Positions 14,872 to 23,384 of a DNA stretch of 64,000 bases are shown here, one piece after another. Positions within the stretch are counted from its first letter, which is position 1. Each line of letters opens with the position of its first letter. The position numbers and the translations under genes are program-made. Under the pieces are notes generated by a model. The model ran no database searches, was not told the origin of the DNA, and worked only from the letters and a program-made list of their open reading frames with translations. Source of the stretch: JAGNLV01 sp964612145 (lineage in GTDB: Bacteria; Zixibacteria; MSB-5A5; GN15; FEB-12); NCBI GenBank assembly GCA_964612145.1, contig CAZTBP010000001.1, positions 186,001 to 250,000 of the forward strand, in the 5' to 3' direction.

Positions 14872-16422
14872 CTACAACGGAATATTGCCGTGCTTCTTCG
14901 GCGGATTACTGTCTTTTTTCGTCTCAAGCATCTCAAACGCCCGGATCAACCGTGGCCGTGTGAGTTTCGGCTCGATCACATCATCGATATACCCGCGCGC
15001 CGCCGCCGAAAACGGGTTGGCAAATTTCTCGCGATACAAATCTGTCTGTTTCTGCGTCTCCGCCTCCGGGTCATCGGCCTCTTTGATCTGCTTGCGGAAA
15101 ATAATCTCCACCGCCCCCTTGGGACCCATCACCGCGATCTCGGCAGTGGGCCAGGCGTAGTTCATATCGCCGCGCACATGCTTGGAGTTCATGACGTCGT
15201 ACGCCCCACCATACGCCTTGCGCGTGATCACCGTGATCTTCGGCACTGTCGCCTCGCAGTAGGCATAGAGCAGTTTCGCCCCGTTCACGATAATCCCGTT
15301 GTGCTCCTGATCGGTGCCCGGCAAAAACCCCGGCACGTCCTCGAACGTCAGGATGGGGATATTGAAACAGTCGCAGAACCGAATAAACCGCGCGCCCTTG
15401 CGTGAGGAGTTGATGTCCAGCACCCCGGCCAGCACCTGCGGCTGATTGGCGATAATCCCTATCGAGCGGCCGCCCAAATGGGCAAACCCGACAATGATAT
15501 TCGGTGCAAAGTCTTCGTGGACCTCGAGGAACGAACCCTTATCGACGATTCGAGTGATGACTTCTTTCATATCGTACGGCTGGTTGGGACTATCCGGCAC
15601 GATATTGTTGAGGCTCTCTTCTTCCCGCTCCAGCGGATCGGTGCACTCCGCCCACGGCGGATCCTCGCAGTTGTTCTGTGGTATGTACGTCAGCAGCTGC
15701 TTGAGTTTAGACACAACATCCGCTTCGTTCTCGCATGCAAAGTGCGCCACGCCCGACTTGGTCGCGTGCGTCATCGCGCCGCCGAGATCCTCAGATGAGA
15801 CCTCTTCGTGCGTGACCGTCTTGACCACGTTGGGGCCGGTCACGAACATGTATGAGGTCCCCTTGGTCATCAGGGTGAAATCGGTAATAGCCGGGCTGTA
15901 GACTGCCCCCCCGGCGCATGGTCCCAGGATAGCCGAGATCTGCGGCACCACACCAGAGGCCAGGGTATTGCGCAAAAAGATGTCGGCGTAGCCGCCGAGC
16001 GAAACGACACCCTCCTGAATCCGCGCTCCGCCGGAGTCGTTGAGACCGATCACCGGCGCGCCGACTTTCATCGCCATGTCCATGATCTTGCAGATCTTCT
16101 CCGCATGTGCCTCGGACAACGAACCGCCGAATACCGTGAAGTCCTGGCTGAATATATACACCAGCCGTCCGTTAATCTTCCCGCAGCCGGTCACCACACC
16201 GTCGCCGAGGAACTTCTTCTCGGCCAGGCCGAAATCCTGTGACCGGTGCGTCACGAACATGTCAAACTCTTCGAACGAATTAGGATCCACCAGCAGTTCG
16301 ATTCGTTCGCGTGCAGTCAGTTTTCCTTTTTCATGCTGGGCGTCGATTCGTTTCTGACCGCCGCCCAGACGGCCCTGCGCCCGCATCTGATCGAGATGCT
16401 TCAGTTTATCGTCAATTGACAT
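14872..16422 (-). CDS. pccB: Propionyl-CoA carboxylase-type carboxyltransferase (beta) subunit
   Basis: A 516-residue carboxyltransferase of the PccB/MmdA family with two crotonase-like halves. Landmarks are KGKLTARERIELLVDPNSFEE, the first oxyanion region NDSGGARIQEGV, the DVPGFLPGTDQEHNG segment, and KAYGGAYDVMNSKH near the C-terminus; it ends in KHGNIPL, typical of this family. Transfers CO2 from carboxybiotin to propionyl-CoA, giving (S)-methylmalonyl-CoA. A decarboxylase role in a sodium pump is less likely because a biotin carboxylase gene follows and no membrane subunits are seen. It lies 33 bases after the MBL-fold gene. Confidence 0.93.
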   Translation of the reverse strand: MSIDDKLKHLDQMRAQGRLGGGQKRIDAQHEKGKLTARERIELLVDPNSFEEFDMFVTHRSQDFGLAEKKFLGDGVVTGCGKINGRLVYIFSQDFTVFGGSLSEAHAEKICKIMDMAMKVGAPVIGLNDSGGARIQEGVVSLGGYADIFLRNTLASGVVPQISAILGPCAGGAVYSPAITDFTLMTKGTSYMFVTGPNVVKTVTHEEVSSEDLGGAMTHATKSGVAHFACENEADVVSKLKQLLTYIPQNNCEDPPWAECTDPLEREEESLNNIVPDSPNQPYDMKEVITRIVDKGSFLEVHEDFAPNIIVGFAHLGGRSIGIIANQPQVLAGVLDINSSRKGARFIRFCDCFNIPILTFEDVPGFLPGTDQEHNGIIVNGAKLLYAYCEATVPKITVITRKAYGGAYDVMNSKHVRGDMNYAWPTAEIAVMGPKGAVEIIFRKQIKEADDPEAETQKQTDLYREKFANPFSAAARGYIDDVIEPKLTRPRLIRAFEMLETKKDSNPPKKHGNIPL

Positions 16423-16455
16423 GGCTTCATCATTTCATGGTTGAAAAGAACGCAG

Positions 16456-17319
16456 CTATCCGGCGGCGTCCTCCTGTTCTACTTCCTGTTCTGGCGGGGT
16501 TGCCACGAGGTCCTTTCCGTACTGTGCGATCACGCCCAGGGGAACCTCCGGATCGTGATCGAACGCCAGCACCGCTCCCTCGCGTATGGCCCGCGGAATC
16601 AAATGACGCTTCACCTCCATCGTCTCGCCCGGATGCAGGTCCGCAGCCGCTACATACGCGGTACGCAGATGATAGCGGGTTGGTACGATATCAGACAGAT
16701 ACCAGACCTGTTCGTTGCGGGAGTGCATCATCACCGCCAACTGCCCCTCGGTATGGCCGCCTACATGAACAAGCTCAATCCCGGGCAGCATTTCCCAGTC
16801 ACGGTCCAACAGCGTTAACTGACCCGACTCCTTCAGCCCGTACAGCCGGTGAGGATCGTACACGGCCGCTGTTCGCTCGTTGGGACGGGTAGCGTGGTCC
16901 CATTCTTCTTTCGAGGCATAGTAGGTTGCTTTCGGGAACCGGGGCACGAACTTGTCGCCCTGGCGCTTGACCGCCCCGGCGGCATGATCCGTGTGCAGGT
17001 GCGTCAGAAAGACCATGTCGATATCGGCCGATTTCAGGCCGAGTTTCTCCAGCCCGGACTCCAGCGTCGACTCAGTCTTGATCGAGTACACCTTCTTTTC
17101 CTTGTCGGTTAGCGTGTCACCGAACCCGGTGTCCATGAGTATGGTCTTGCCCTGCGCCCGCACGACAAAGAGGTTGTTCACGACCGGGATCATATTCCGG
17201 TCGTTGGCAACTACCAGGTTCTCCCAAATGACTTTGGGGATGACACCAAACAGACCTCCTCCGTCGAGCTCGAATTCGCGCTCGACGAAGGAGAATATTT
17301 CAAAATCACCAAACTTCAT
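16456..17319 (-). CDS. MBL-fold metallo-hydrolase
   Basis: A 287-residue metallo-beta-lactamase-fold protein. The metal motif FLTHLHTDHAAG is clear, with further ligands in HVGGHTEGQL and AFDHDPEVPLG and a TILMDTGFGD strand before. The pattern fits the lactonase/AttM-like and general thioester or ester hydrolase branch. Within a CoA-ester operon a thioesterase or lactonase role is plausible but unproven. The ATG overlaps the acyl-CoA dehydrogenase stop by one base (TAATG). The C-terminus is acidic and Glu/Asp-rich (VEQEDAAG). Confidence 0.87.
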   Translation of the reverse strand: MKFGDFEIFSFVEREFELDGGGLFGVIPKVIWENLVVANDRNMIPVVNNLFVVRAQGKTILMDTGFGDTLTDKEKKVYSIKTESTLESGLEKLGLKSADIDMVFLTHLHTDHAAGAVKRQGDKFVPRFPKATYYASKEEWDHATRPNERTAAVYDPHRLYGLKESGQLTLLDRDWEMLPGIELVHVGGHTEGQLAVMMHSRNEQVWYLSDIVPTRYHLRTAYVAAADLHPGETMEVKRHLIPRAIREGAVLAFDHDPEVPLGVIAQYGKDLVATPPEQEVEQEDAAG

Positions 17320-18464
17320 TATCGACCGATCACGTTCCCGGCGATTACCAGGCGCTGGACTTCCGAAGTACCTTCATATATCTCCAGCACGCGTTGATCG
17401 CGGTAGAACTTTTCAATGTGTGAAAATTCACCTATGTAGCCGTAGCCGCCATGAATCTGCATGGCCTTGTCACAGCAGAAATTGGCCGTTTCCGAACCGT
17501 ACAGCTTGGCCATCGAGGCCTCCAGACTGAACCGCTCACCGGCATCCTGAAGCTTGGCCGCATGATAGGTCATATGACGGGCTGCCTGGAGCCGCGTCGC
17601 GGAGTCGGCAATCATCCACTGGATCGCCTGCAGCTTCGCAATCGGCTGACCGAAGGCTATGCGCTTTTTCGAATACGCCACGGACTCATCAACCATCCGC
17701 TGCGCGATACCCACACCCTGGGCCGCAACACCGACACGGGCGCTGTCAAGCGTCATCATAGCAAAACGGAAGCCCTTGCCGATTTCACCGAGCAGGTTCT
17801 CTTTCGGGACAAAGACGTCCTTCAGAATAATCCCGCCGGTCGTCGCAGCACGCATCCCCATCTTCTGCTTCAGCGTGCGCGGCTGCCAGCCCTCCTGGTT
17901 GACATCGTCAACGATAAAGGCGGACATTTTCGGCTTGTCCTTCACCTTGCAGAAGACAATAGCCAGATCAGCCGCGTCGCCGTGCATGATGAAAATCTTT
18001 TCACCATTGAGAATGTACCCGCCGTCACCCTCGACCGCCTCGGTCTTCTGGTTGGCGGCGTCCGACCCGGCTTCCGGCTCGGTCAGAACAAAGGCCGGGA
18101 TACGCTTACCGCTGGCGCAATCCGGCACGTACTTCTTCTTCTGCTCGTCACTCGCAAAATGCACCAGCGGATGGGTCGCCAGTTCACCGACCGCACATAG
18201 TAGTCCAACCCCCGGGTCGTGGTAGCACATTTCCTCAATCAGCGTGATATACTCCAGATGCGATTTCCCCTGACCGCCAAGTTCTTTGGGCATAGCATAG
18301 CCGATAAACCCGGCCGCACCGATCTTCTGGTACAGTTCTTTCGGAAATTTCCGTGGTTCCGGCATTTGGTCGAGCTCGCGTGTGACCGGATAAATTTCTT
18401 TTTCCGCAAACGCCTTGACCTCGTCCCTGACCGCCTGTTGTTTCTCGTCAACGTTCTTGTTCAT
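17319..18464 (-). CDS. Acyl-CoA dehydrogenase
   Basis: A 381-residue FAD-dependent acyl-CoA dehydrogenase. Visible are AFVLTEPEAGSDAANQKTEA (flavin and acyl binding), the second signature QIHGGYGYIGEF, and the catalytic-base region VLEIYEGTSEVQRL with Glu in YEGT. The ATG with GGGAGG upstream was preferred to one four codons earlier. It sits 49 bases after the B12-subunit gene. With an ICM-like mutase at the head of the operon, a short- or branched-chain acyl-CoA (butyryl- or isobutyryl-CoA) is a reasonable substrate guess, made from context only. Confidence 0.93.
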   Translation of the reverse strand: MNKNVDEKQQAVRDEVKAFAEKEIYPVTRELDQMPEPRKFPKELYQKIGAAGFIGYAMPKELGGQGKSHLEYITLIEEMCYHDPGVGLLCAVGELATHPLVHFASDEQKKKYVPDCASGKRIPAFVLTEPEAGSDAANQKTEAVEGDGGYILNGEKIFIMHGDAADLAIVFCKVKDKPKMSAFIVDDVNQEGWQPRTLKQKMGMRAATTGGIILKDVFVPKENLLGEIGKGFRFAMMTLDSARVGVAAQGVGIAQRMVDESVAYSKKRIAFGQPIAKLQAIQWMIADSATRLQAARHMTYHAAKLQDAGERFSLEASMAKLYGSETANFCCDKAMQIHGGYGYIGEFSHIEKFYRDQRVLEIYEGTSEVQRLVIAGNVIGR

Positions 18465-18513
18465 GATACCTCCCAAAAGGGTATTGACTGTAAGTCTAAA
18501 TTGCTGTCTTCCG

Positions 18514-18933
18514 TTACATGATCTGTTCGTCTTTTTTCTTTTTCGCGACCGCTTCTCTTAAGAAACTGATCGCTGCCTCGGTGGGCGCTCCGGGTGTGAA
18601 GACTTTTCCCACGCCCAGCTTCTCCAGCTCCAGCTTGTCGTCTTCTGGAATGATCCCGCCGCCGAACAGGATAATGTCCTCGGCGTTTTTGCTTTTCAGC
18701 TCCTCCAGAATCTTCGTGAACAGCGTCATATGCGCCCCGGACAAAATCGACACCCCGATTGCGTCGACATCCTCCTGGATGGCGGCGTCGACGATCATCG
18801 GCGGGGTTTGCCGAAGGCCGGTGTAGATAACTTCCATCCCGGCGTCGCGCAGCGCTGCGGCGATTACCTTGATGCCGCGGTCGTGACCGTCGAGTCCGGG
18901 TTTTGCCAGTAGTACTCTGATTTTCTCTGCCAT
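18514..18933 (-). CDS. Coenzyme B12-binding small subunit of acyl-CoA mutase
   Basis: A 139-residue stand-alone B12-binding domain. The base-off His motif DxHxxG is D15-x-H17-x-x-G20 in KPGLDGHDRGIKV; the nucleotide pocket is in VSILSGAHM and FGGGIIPEDD. It matches the C-terminal domain of methylmalonyl-CoA mutase and the small subunits IcmB, HcmB and McmA2. It donates adenosylcobalamin to a separate large subunit. It follows the ICM-like large subunit by 55 bases, so that is its most likely partner. It may also serve the methylmalonyl-CoA mutase six genes downstream, which has no small subunit of its own here. The C-terminus is Lys-rich (VAKKKKDEQIM). Confidence 0.93.
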   Translation of the reverse strand: MAEKIRVLLAKPGLDGHDRGIKVIAAALRDAGMEVIYTGLRQTPPMIVDAAIQEDVDAIGVSILSGAHMTLFTKILEELKSKNAEDIILFGGGIIPEDDKLELEKLGVGKVFTPGAPTEAAISFLREAVAKKKKDEQIM

Positions 18934-18988
18934 AATAGCCCGTTTTCTATTTCAATCGCTTCTTTACTGAACCTGTATCCGCTCCTTC

Positions 18989-20686
18989 TTAACTCGGCAT
19001 CATCGCGGCCTGCGACTCGACCCACTCGCCCCACTCCTCACGCAACACATCGCACATCTCGCCGACGGTCGCATACGCCTTGCAGCACTCATAGATCGCC
19101 TCAAATGTGTTGCCATCGCCTTTGGCCACCTCACGAAGCTTCTCGAGACTCGCCTGGACCCTGCCGGCGTCACGTTCACTTTTGATCTTCTTCACAAAGT
19201 CAACCTGGGATTGTTCATCCTCCGGCGCAATCTTCAGCACTGGGATATCGATCTCTTCGTTCTCCATCTCGAACTTGTTGACCCCAACAATCACGCGCTC
19301 GTCTTTTTCCAACTCACGCTGATGGGCGTAGGCCGCCCGGGCGATCTCCTGCTGGAAATACCCGTCCTCGATACACTTGAGCACGCCGCCGCGCTCCTCA
19401 ATTTCCTTGAAGTACGCCTCCGCCTCGGCCTCCATCTTGTCGGTCAGCGACTCGACAAAATACGATCCGGCCAGCGGATCAACCGTATTCGCCACGCCGG
19501 TTTCGTACGCGATAATCTGCTGGGTGCGCAGCGCGATCCGGGCCGCCTTTTCGCTCGGCAGCGCCAGCGTCTCATCCATCGAGTTGGTATGCAGAGAATT
19601 GGTGCCGCCCAGTACCGCTCCCAGGGCCTGAATCGCCACGCGGGCGATATTGTTCTCCGGCTGCTGCGCCGTCAGCGAGACCCCGGCGGTCTGGGTGTGG
19701 AACCGGAGTTTCCACGAGCGGGGATCCCTGGCGCCGTATTTGTCGCGCATCTTCTTGGCATAAATCCGCCGTGCCGCACGATACTTGGCGATCTCCTCGA
19801 AGAAATCGCTGTGTGCATTAAAGAAGTATGAGAACCTCGGTGCGAAATCATCGACATTCTGCCCCGCCTCGATGCACGACTCCACATACTGGAAGCCGTC
19901 GGCCAGCGTAAAGGCCAGTTCCTGCGCTGCCGTCGAGCCGGCCTCACGAATATGATATCCGGAAATCGAGATTGTATTCCACCTCGGCACATGCTTCGTG
20001 CAATATTCAACCATGTCGGTGATCAGGCGAATCGACGGCCTCGGCGGGAAAATAAACTCCTTCTGTGCAATATACTCCTTCAGGATATCGTTCTGAAGCG
20101 TCCCGGTGACTTGGTCAAACGGCACTCCCTGCTTTTCCGCTACTGCCAGGTACATCGCCAGCAGGATCGAGGCCGGCGAATTTATTGTCATCGAGGTCGA
20201 CACCTCGCTCAGATCAATCTTGTCAAAAATGATCTCCATATCAGCCAGCGTGTCAACTGCGACACCACACTTACCCACTTCACCCAGCGAACGCGGATGA
20301 TCGGAATCGTACCCCATCAGCGTGGGCAAATCAAACGCCGTCGAGAGACCCGTTCCACCGTTGTTGAGAATGTAATGAAACCGTTCATTGGTCTGCTTCG
20401 GCATACCCATGCCGGCAAACTGGCGCATTGTCCAGAGCTTGGTCCGGTACAGAGTGTGATGCACACCGCGAGTGTAGGGGAACTCGCCGGGGAAACCGAT
20501 GTTGTTCCAGAAGTACTCCTCGGAATCAGCTTTCTTGATCGAATCGGGTGTGTACAACTCATCGACATCGACCCCCGAGACCGTGAAAAAGCGCGGCATC
20601 GACTTCTTGCCCCGGTATTTCTCGGCATCCTGATCCCACTTCTTGCGGTGCGATTTCAGCTTATCTAAGAAATTCTTCAGAAACAT
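18989..20686 (-). CDS. Acyl-CoA mutase large subunit with isobutyryl-CoA mutase-like signature
   Basis: At 565 residues it has the mutase TIM barrel (FPYTRGVHHTLY, SISGYHIREAGS, LRFHTQTAGVSLTAQQPENN) without a B12 domain. At the two specificity positions it has F90 (TMRQFAGMG) and Q208 (YIAQKEFIF) in place of the Tyr and Arg of methylmalonyl-CoA mutase. Phe/Gln is the pair reported for isobutyryl-CoA mutase, so it probably interconverts isobutyryl- and n-butyryl-CoA or a related acyl group. An extra N-terminal helix (FLKNFLDKLKSHRKKW) precedes the fold. AAGGAGTG before the chosen ATG rules against a start 26 codons earlier. It is the first gene of the ten-gene acyl-CoA operon. Confidence 0.92.
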   Translation of the reverse strand: MFLKNFLDKLKSHRKKWDQDAEKYRGKKSMPRFFTVSGVDVDELYTPDSIKKADSEEYFWNNIGFPGEFPYTRGVHHTLYRTKLWTMRQFAGMGMPKQTNERFHYILNNGGTGLSTAFDLPTLMGYDSDHPRSLGEVGKCGVAVDTLADMEIIFDKIDLSEVSTSMTINSPASILLAMYLAVAEKQGVPFDQVTGTLQNDILKEYIAQKEFIFPPRPSIRLITDMVEYCTKHVPRWNTISISGYHIREAGSTAAQELAFTLADGFQYVESCIEAGQNVDDFAPRFSYFFNAHSDFFEEIAKYRAARRIYAKKMRDKYGARDPRSWKLRFHTQTAGVSLTAQQPENNIARVAIQALGAVLGGTNSLHTNSMDETLALPSEKAARIALRTQQIIAYETGVANTVDPLAGSYFVESLTDKMEAEAEAYFKEIEERGGVLKCIEDGYFQQEIARAAYAHQRELEKDERVIVGVNKFEMENEEIDIPVLKIAPEDEQSQVDFVKKIKSERDAGRVQASLEKLREVAKGDGNTFEAIYECCKAYATVGEMCDVLREEWGEWVESQAAMMPS

Positions 20687-20722
20687 ATTTTCACACTCCT
20701 TATTGGCCTGTTTAAGGCGATT

Positions 20723-20751
20723 AAGATAATGTTTTGGCCCGGGATACGCAA
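20723..20751 (-). promoter_or_regulatory. Candidate housekeeping promoter of the acyl-CoA operon
   Basis: The minus strand has TTGCGT, a 17-base spacer and TATCTT, ending 37 bases before the start codon of the first mutase gene. Both hexamers match the consensus only partly. Confidence 0.45.
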
Positions 20752-20860
20752 GCACGACAGGCAATTATCCGGGCTGCAAGTGATACGGATAAGTAAAAGA
20801 AATGTATGGGGTTAAGTGCGGGACAGGTAGGCGCTGGATCGTGCCTGCGACGCGAAACAG

Positions 20861-20887
20861 AAAAACGGGCCGGACCGTCGCGGCCCG
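20861..20887 (-). terminator. Terminator after the DUF3185 gene
   Basis: A CGGGCCG/CGGCCCG stem of seven pairs with an 8-base loop is followed on the minus strand by five T residues. It insulates the small gene from the mutase operon. Confidence 0.85.
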
Positions 20888-20897
20888 ACCCTCGGAT

Positions 20898-21101
20898 CTA
20901 CTTCTTCCGGGGTTTTACTAACAACACCAAACCGACAACTGTTCCGACTACACCAAGCACAATCAACCAGATAGCTTTGTCTGACGGTGAACCAGTAAAC
21001 ATCTCCGACATTTCCGATGAAAACGACTCGGTTACATTGATGCCCCAGATTAACAGGATGATACCGGCGACCAGCAGTCCAATTCCTAATGCTCTGTTCA
21101 T
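20898..21101 (-). CDS. DUF3185-family small membrane protein
   Basis: A 67-residue protein with two membrane helices (LGIGLLVAGIILLIWGI and AIWLIVLGVVGTVVGLVLL). They flank a polar loop SFSSEMSEMFTGSPSDK and are followed by a basic end PRKK. The helix-FTGSPSDKxIW-helix pattern is that of DUF3185, a small family without assigned function. GAGGAGG lies eight bases before the ATG. It stands alone with its own terminator, so it is a single-gene unit. Confidence 0.85.
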   Translation of the reverse strand: MNRALGIGLLVAGIILLIWGINVTESFSSEMSEMFTGSPSDKAIWLIVLGVVGTVVGLVLLVKPRKK

Positions 21102-21254
21102 ATTCGGGCCTCCTCAAATAACAGTAGTAACAGAAAGTGCACGCGGCGTTCGGCGGGTGGTGGTGCAGGCAGGAGGTGGTACCGTGGAAGCGTGCATTTC
21201 CCGTAACTGCTTGAAGATGAAAAAAGTTCGATCTATTTGGGCAGGCTCCCCCGA

Positions 21255-22094
21255 TCAAAACTCCACAAAGTCATCCCGATCAAACGTGTACTCCGGTGTA
21301 ACCAGCCAACCTTCAAAATCACACGAATACCACGGACTCAACTTTTGGTCCATCGGATTCTTCAGCACATGGAGATTCTGCGCCGGCATGAACCCCTGCG
21401 CCAGCAAAAACAGACGCTCCCCGGTCTCGACATTCTCGGCGACATCAACTACCATTACCGTATGTCCCGGAAACCCCGGTATCATAAACAGATTTCCCGG
21501 CTCCACTGCACAAATGTCCGACTTGGAGTGCAACCGACTGCTCAATGACGCAGTCCCGGCATACATAAACACCGTATCGAGATATTCGCGAAACGACAAG
21601 TATGATGAATCAGTCCGCCCGGTCTCGGCCCACGACACCTGATTTCCTTCGACAACCGGTCGTGAGCCGGCGACCCAGGTCCGAAAAGCCATCTCATCTC
21701 CACTTGTAAATTGGTAGCTTATGCTGTCTGTCAGTCCGCAGGCAAAGAGATACTCCGACCGAAGTCGAATAACTGCATCGGCACATTGCTGCAAATCCGC
21801 TCGGCCGATATCGATATCGATCACCGCCGCCTGGGCCTCCTGGTTATCCTTCAGCTGTCCGTTAAATAGGTACACATTCGCCCCCGGATCTTTCAGTGGC
21901 AATCCCCGAAGCCACGCCCCAAAACTCCCGGAATCCTGCGGGATTCGCTCGTAACCTTCCGGCGGCGCAAACCGCTGGTGCAGCGACCTCGATGAGTCAT
22001 ATGACTGGTGCCAGCGGTAGTTCTGGGCCGACACCGATAAACAACACAGCAGCACCGATATCACTGCGATAAATATCTGCCAAACCTGTTTCAT
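21255..22094 (-). CDS. Exported DUF4846-family protein
   Basis: A 279-residue protein with a signal peptide (IFIAVISVLLCCLSVSAQ). It carries the marks of DUF4846: RFAPPEGYERI, SFGAWLRGLPLKDPG, DLQQCADAVIRLRSEYLF, FREYLDTVFMYAGTASL, PGFPGHTVMVVDVAEN and LLAQGFMPAQNLHVLKNP, then SPWY. The strongly conserved His (PGHTV), Asp and Cys-free core could form a hydrolase site, but the biochemical activity is not known. The ATG at the signal peptide was chosen; longer frames run into the upstream gene. It lies 14 bases after the polytopic membrane protein gene. Confidence 0.85.
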   Translation of the reverse strand: MKQVWQIFIAVISVLLCCLSVSAQNYRWHQSYDSSRSLHQRFAPPEGYERIPQDSGSFGAWLRGLPLKDPGANVYLFNGQLKDNQEAQAAVIDIDIGRADLQQCADAVIRLRSEYLFACGLTDSISYQFTSGDEMAFRTWVAGSRPVVEGNQVSWAETGRTDSSYLSFREYLDTVFMYAGTASLSSRLHSKSDICAVEPGNLFMIPGFPGHTVMVVDVAENVETGERLFLLAQGFMPAQNLHVLKNPMDQKLSPWYSCDFEGWLVTPEYTFDRDDFVEF

Positions 22095-22108
22095 AACTTC
22101 TGCCTGTT

Positions 22109-23308
22109 TTACCCCTCGTGGAGAGTATTGTTCAGTTGACGGCTCCGCCACAACACCAGCAGCCATACTACCGTCCCGGCCAGATGCAGTCCGAAATAGG
22201 CTCTGTTTCCGTCCTGCCACTTCCGAAAGTCGAATTCCGGAAACAACACGACCGCAACCATGATCGACAGGGTCAGCAGCACCAGCAACCCGGCGAGGCT
22301 CCTTCCCCTCCCGCTGCGTAGCCAGATATCCCGTATTGCAAACCGTTGACCCTTTATAAACAGCAGCACCAGCGGGATAATGAACACAAACGGCGGAAAG
22401 AACAGCCGCGTTTCACGGGCGTTCATAAACAACAACGTCATAACCACAAACACTGCTGTCGTGGCGATCGCGCCCCATCGCATTACCCGGTAACCACGAA
22501 CTGCGGATGTCTCGCGACACCGGCACACCTGGTTGATCGCGATCGGCCACAACATGCCAAAAGCGACAAACAAGGAGAACAGGGTGTCGCGGGCTCTACT
22601 TGCATTTGCGAAGTTAAATTCCAGCAGAAACAACCTGGTCTCGATCTCCCATCCCGGCTGAATCAGCGACACGTCCATCAGACCTGCACGTACCGCGACA
22701 ACGATCATGATCACCGCCAGTGACCAGACCGTCAGGGCCGTGACCGAACGATTGCTCTCCGTTCGAACCATCCAGGCCCAAAACGGCAGGAAGATAATGC
22801 TTGTTTCCCGGGCCAGAATCGCAAATGCCATCGCACCGGCACCCGCAGCGATCCTGCCCTGCAATGCAAACAGCAAGGCGCCTGTGACAAAGGCATACGT
22901 CCAAAAATCGGACCAGGTGAAGACCGGTGCAAAATGGGCCAGAAAGACCGGCAGAGATAGATAGAAAAGGAACATTCCACCGAACGCATACGGGAATTCA
23001 AATCCCAATCGCGATAGATAACGAAGGAACAGCGGTCCGGTAAAAAACAGCAGCAAAAACTGCAGTAGGAAAAACGATTCCTTGACCGACAGCCCCAGCG
23101 TATTGTGTAGCACCGCTATGCTGACGTTCGTAAACGGTCGTGAGGCGAACACCTGCTGCGTCCGGTGCATCTCAAGGCGTTCCTCCCAGACAGTTTCACT
23201 CTCCCGCATTGTACTGGGAGCGATCAGGTGCGCTGCCAGCGACAGTAGCGTCAGGCCAAGCGCAACCAGGATGACCGCTAGTGTTGATTTAGAGGACTCG
23301 GCCGCCAT
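22109..23308 (-). CDS. Polytopic membrane protein, unknown
   Basis: A 399-residue protein with about nine to ten membrane segments, among them LAVILVALGLTLLSLAAHLI, FLLQFLLLFFTGPLFL and AVFVVMTLLFMNARE. A periplasmic loop RESETVWEERLEMHRTQQVF follows the first helix. An ARETSIIFLPFW motif and a later NARETRLFFPPF motif recall GT-C-type glycosyltransferases and mannosyltransferase-like proteins, but no DD or DxD motif is obvious in the first loop. It could be a lipid-linked glycosyltransferase or simply a conserved membrane protein. Located between meaB and the DUF4846 gene; no strong ribosome-binding site is seen at the ATG. Confidence 0.7.
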   Translation of the reverse strand: MAAESSKSTLAVILVALGLTLLSLAAHLIAPSTMRESETVWEERLEMHRTQQVFASRPFTNVSIAVLHNTLGLSVKESFFLLQFLLLFFTGPLFLRYLSRLGFEFPYAFGGMFLFYLSLPVFLAHFAPVFTWSDFWTYAFVTGALLFALQGRIAAGAGAMAFAILARETSIIFLPFWAWMVRTESNRSVTALTVWSLAVIMIVVAVRAGLMDVSLIQPGWEIETRLFLLEFNFANASRARDTLFSLFVAFGMLWPIAINQVCRCRETSAVRGYRVMRWGAIATTAVFVVMTLLFMNARETRLFFPPFVFIIPLVLLFIKGQRFAIRDIWLRSGRGRSLAGLLVLLTLSIMVAVVLFPEFDFRKWQDGNRAYFGLHLAGTVVWLLVLWRSRQLNNTLHEG

Positions 23309-23384
23309 GCGAAAAGACTACGCCACGGGACCGAAAGAAGCAACAAAGAATGGTCCGGTACAGCCGGCTGTACCGGGTTTCATA

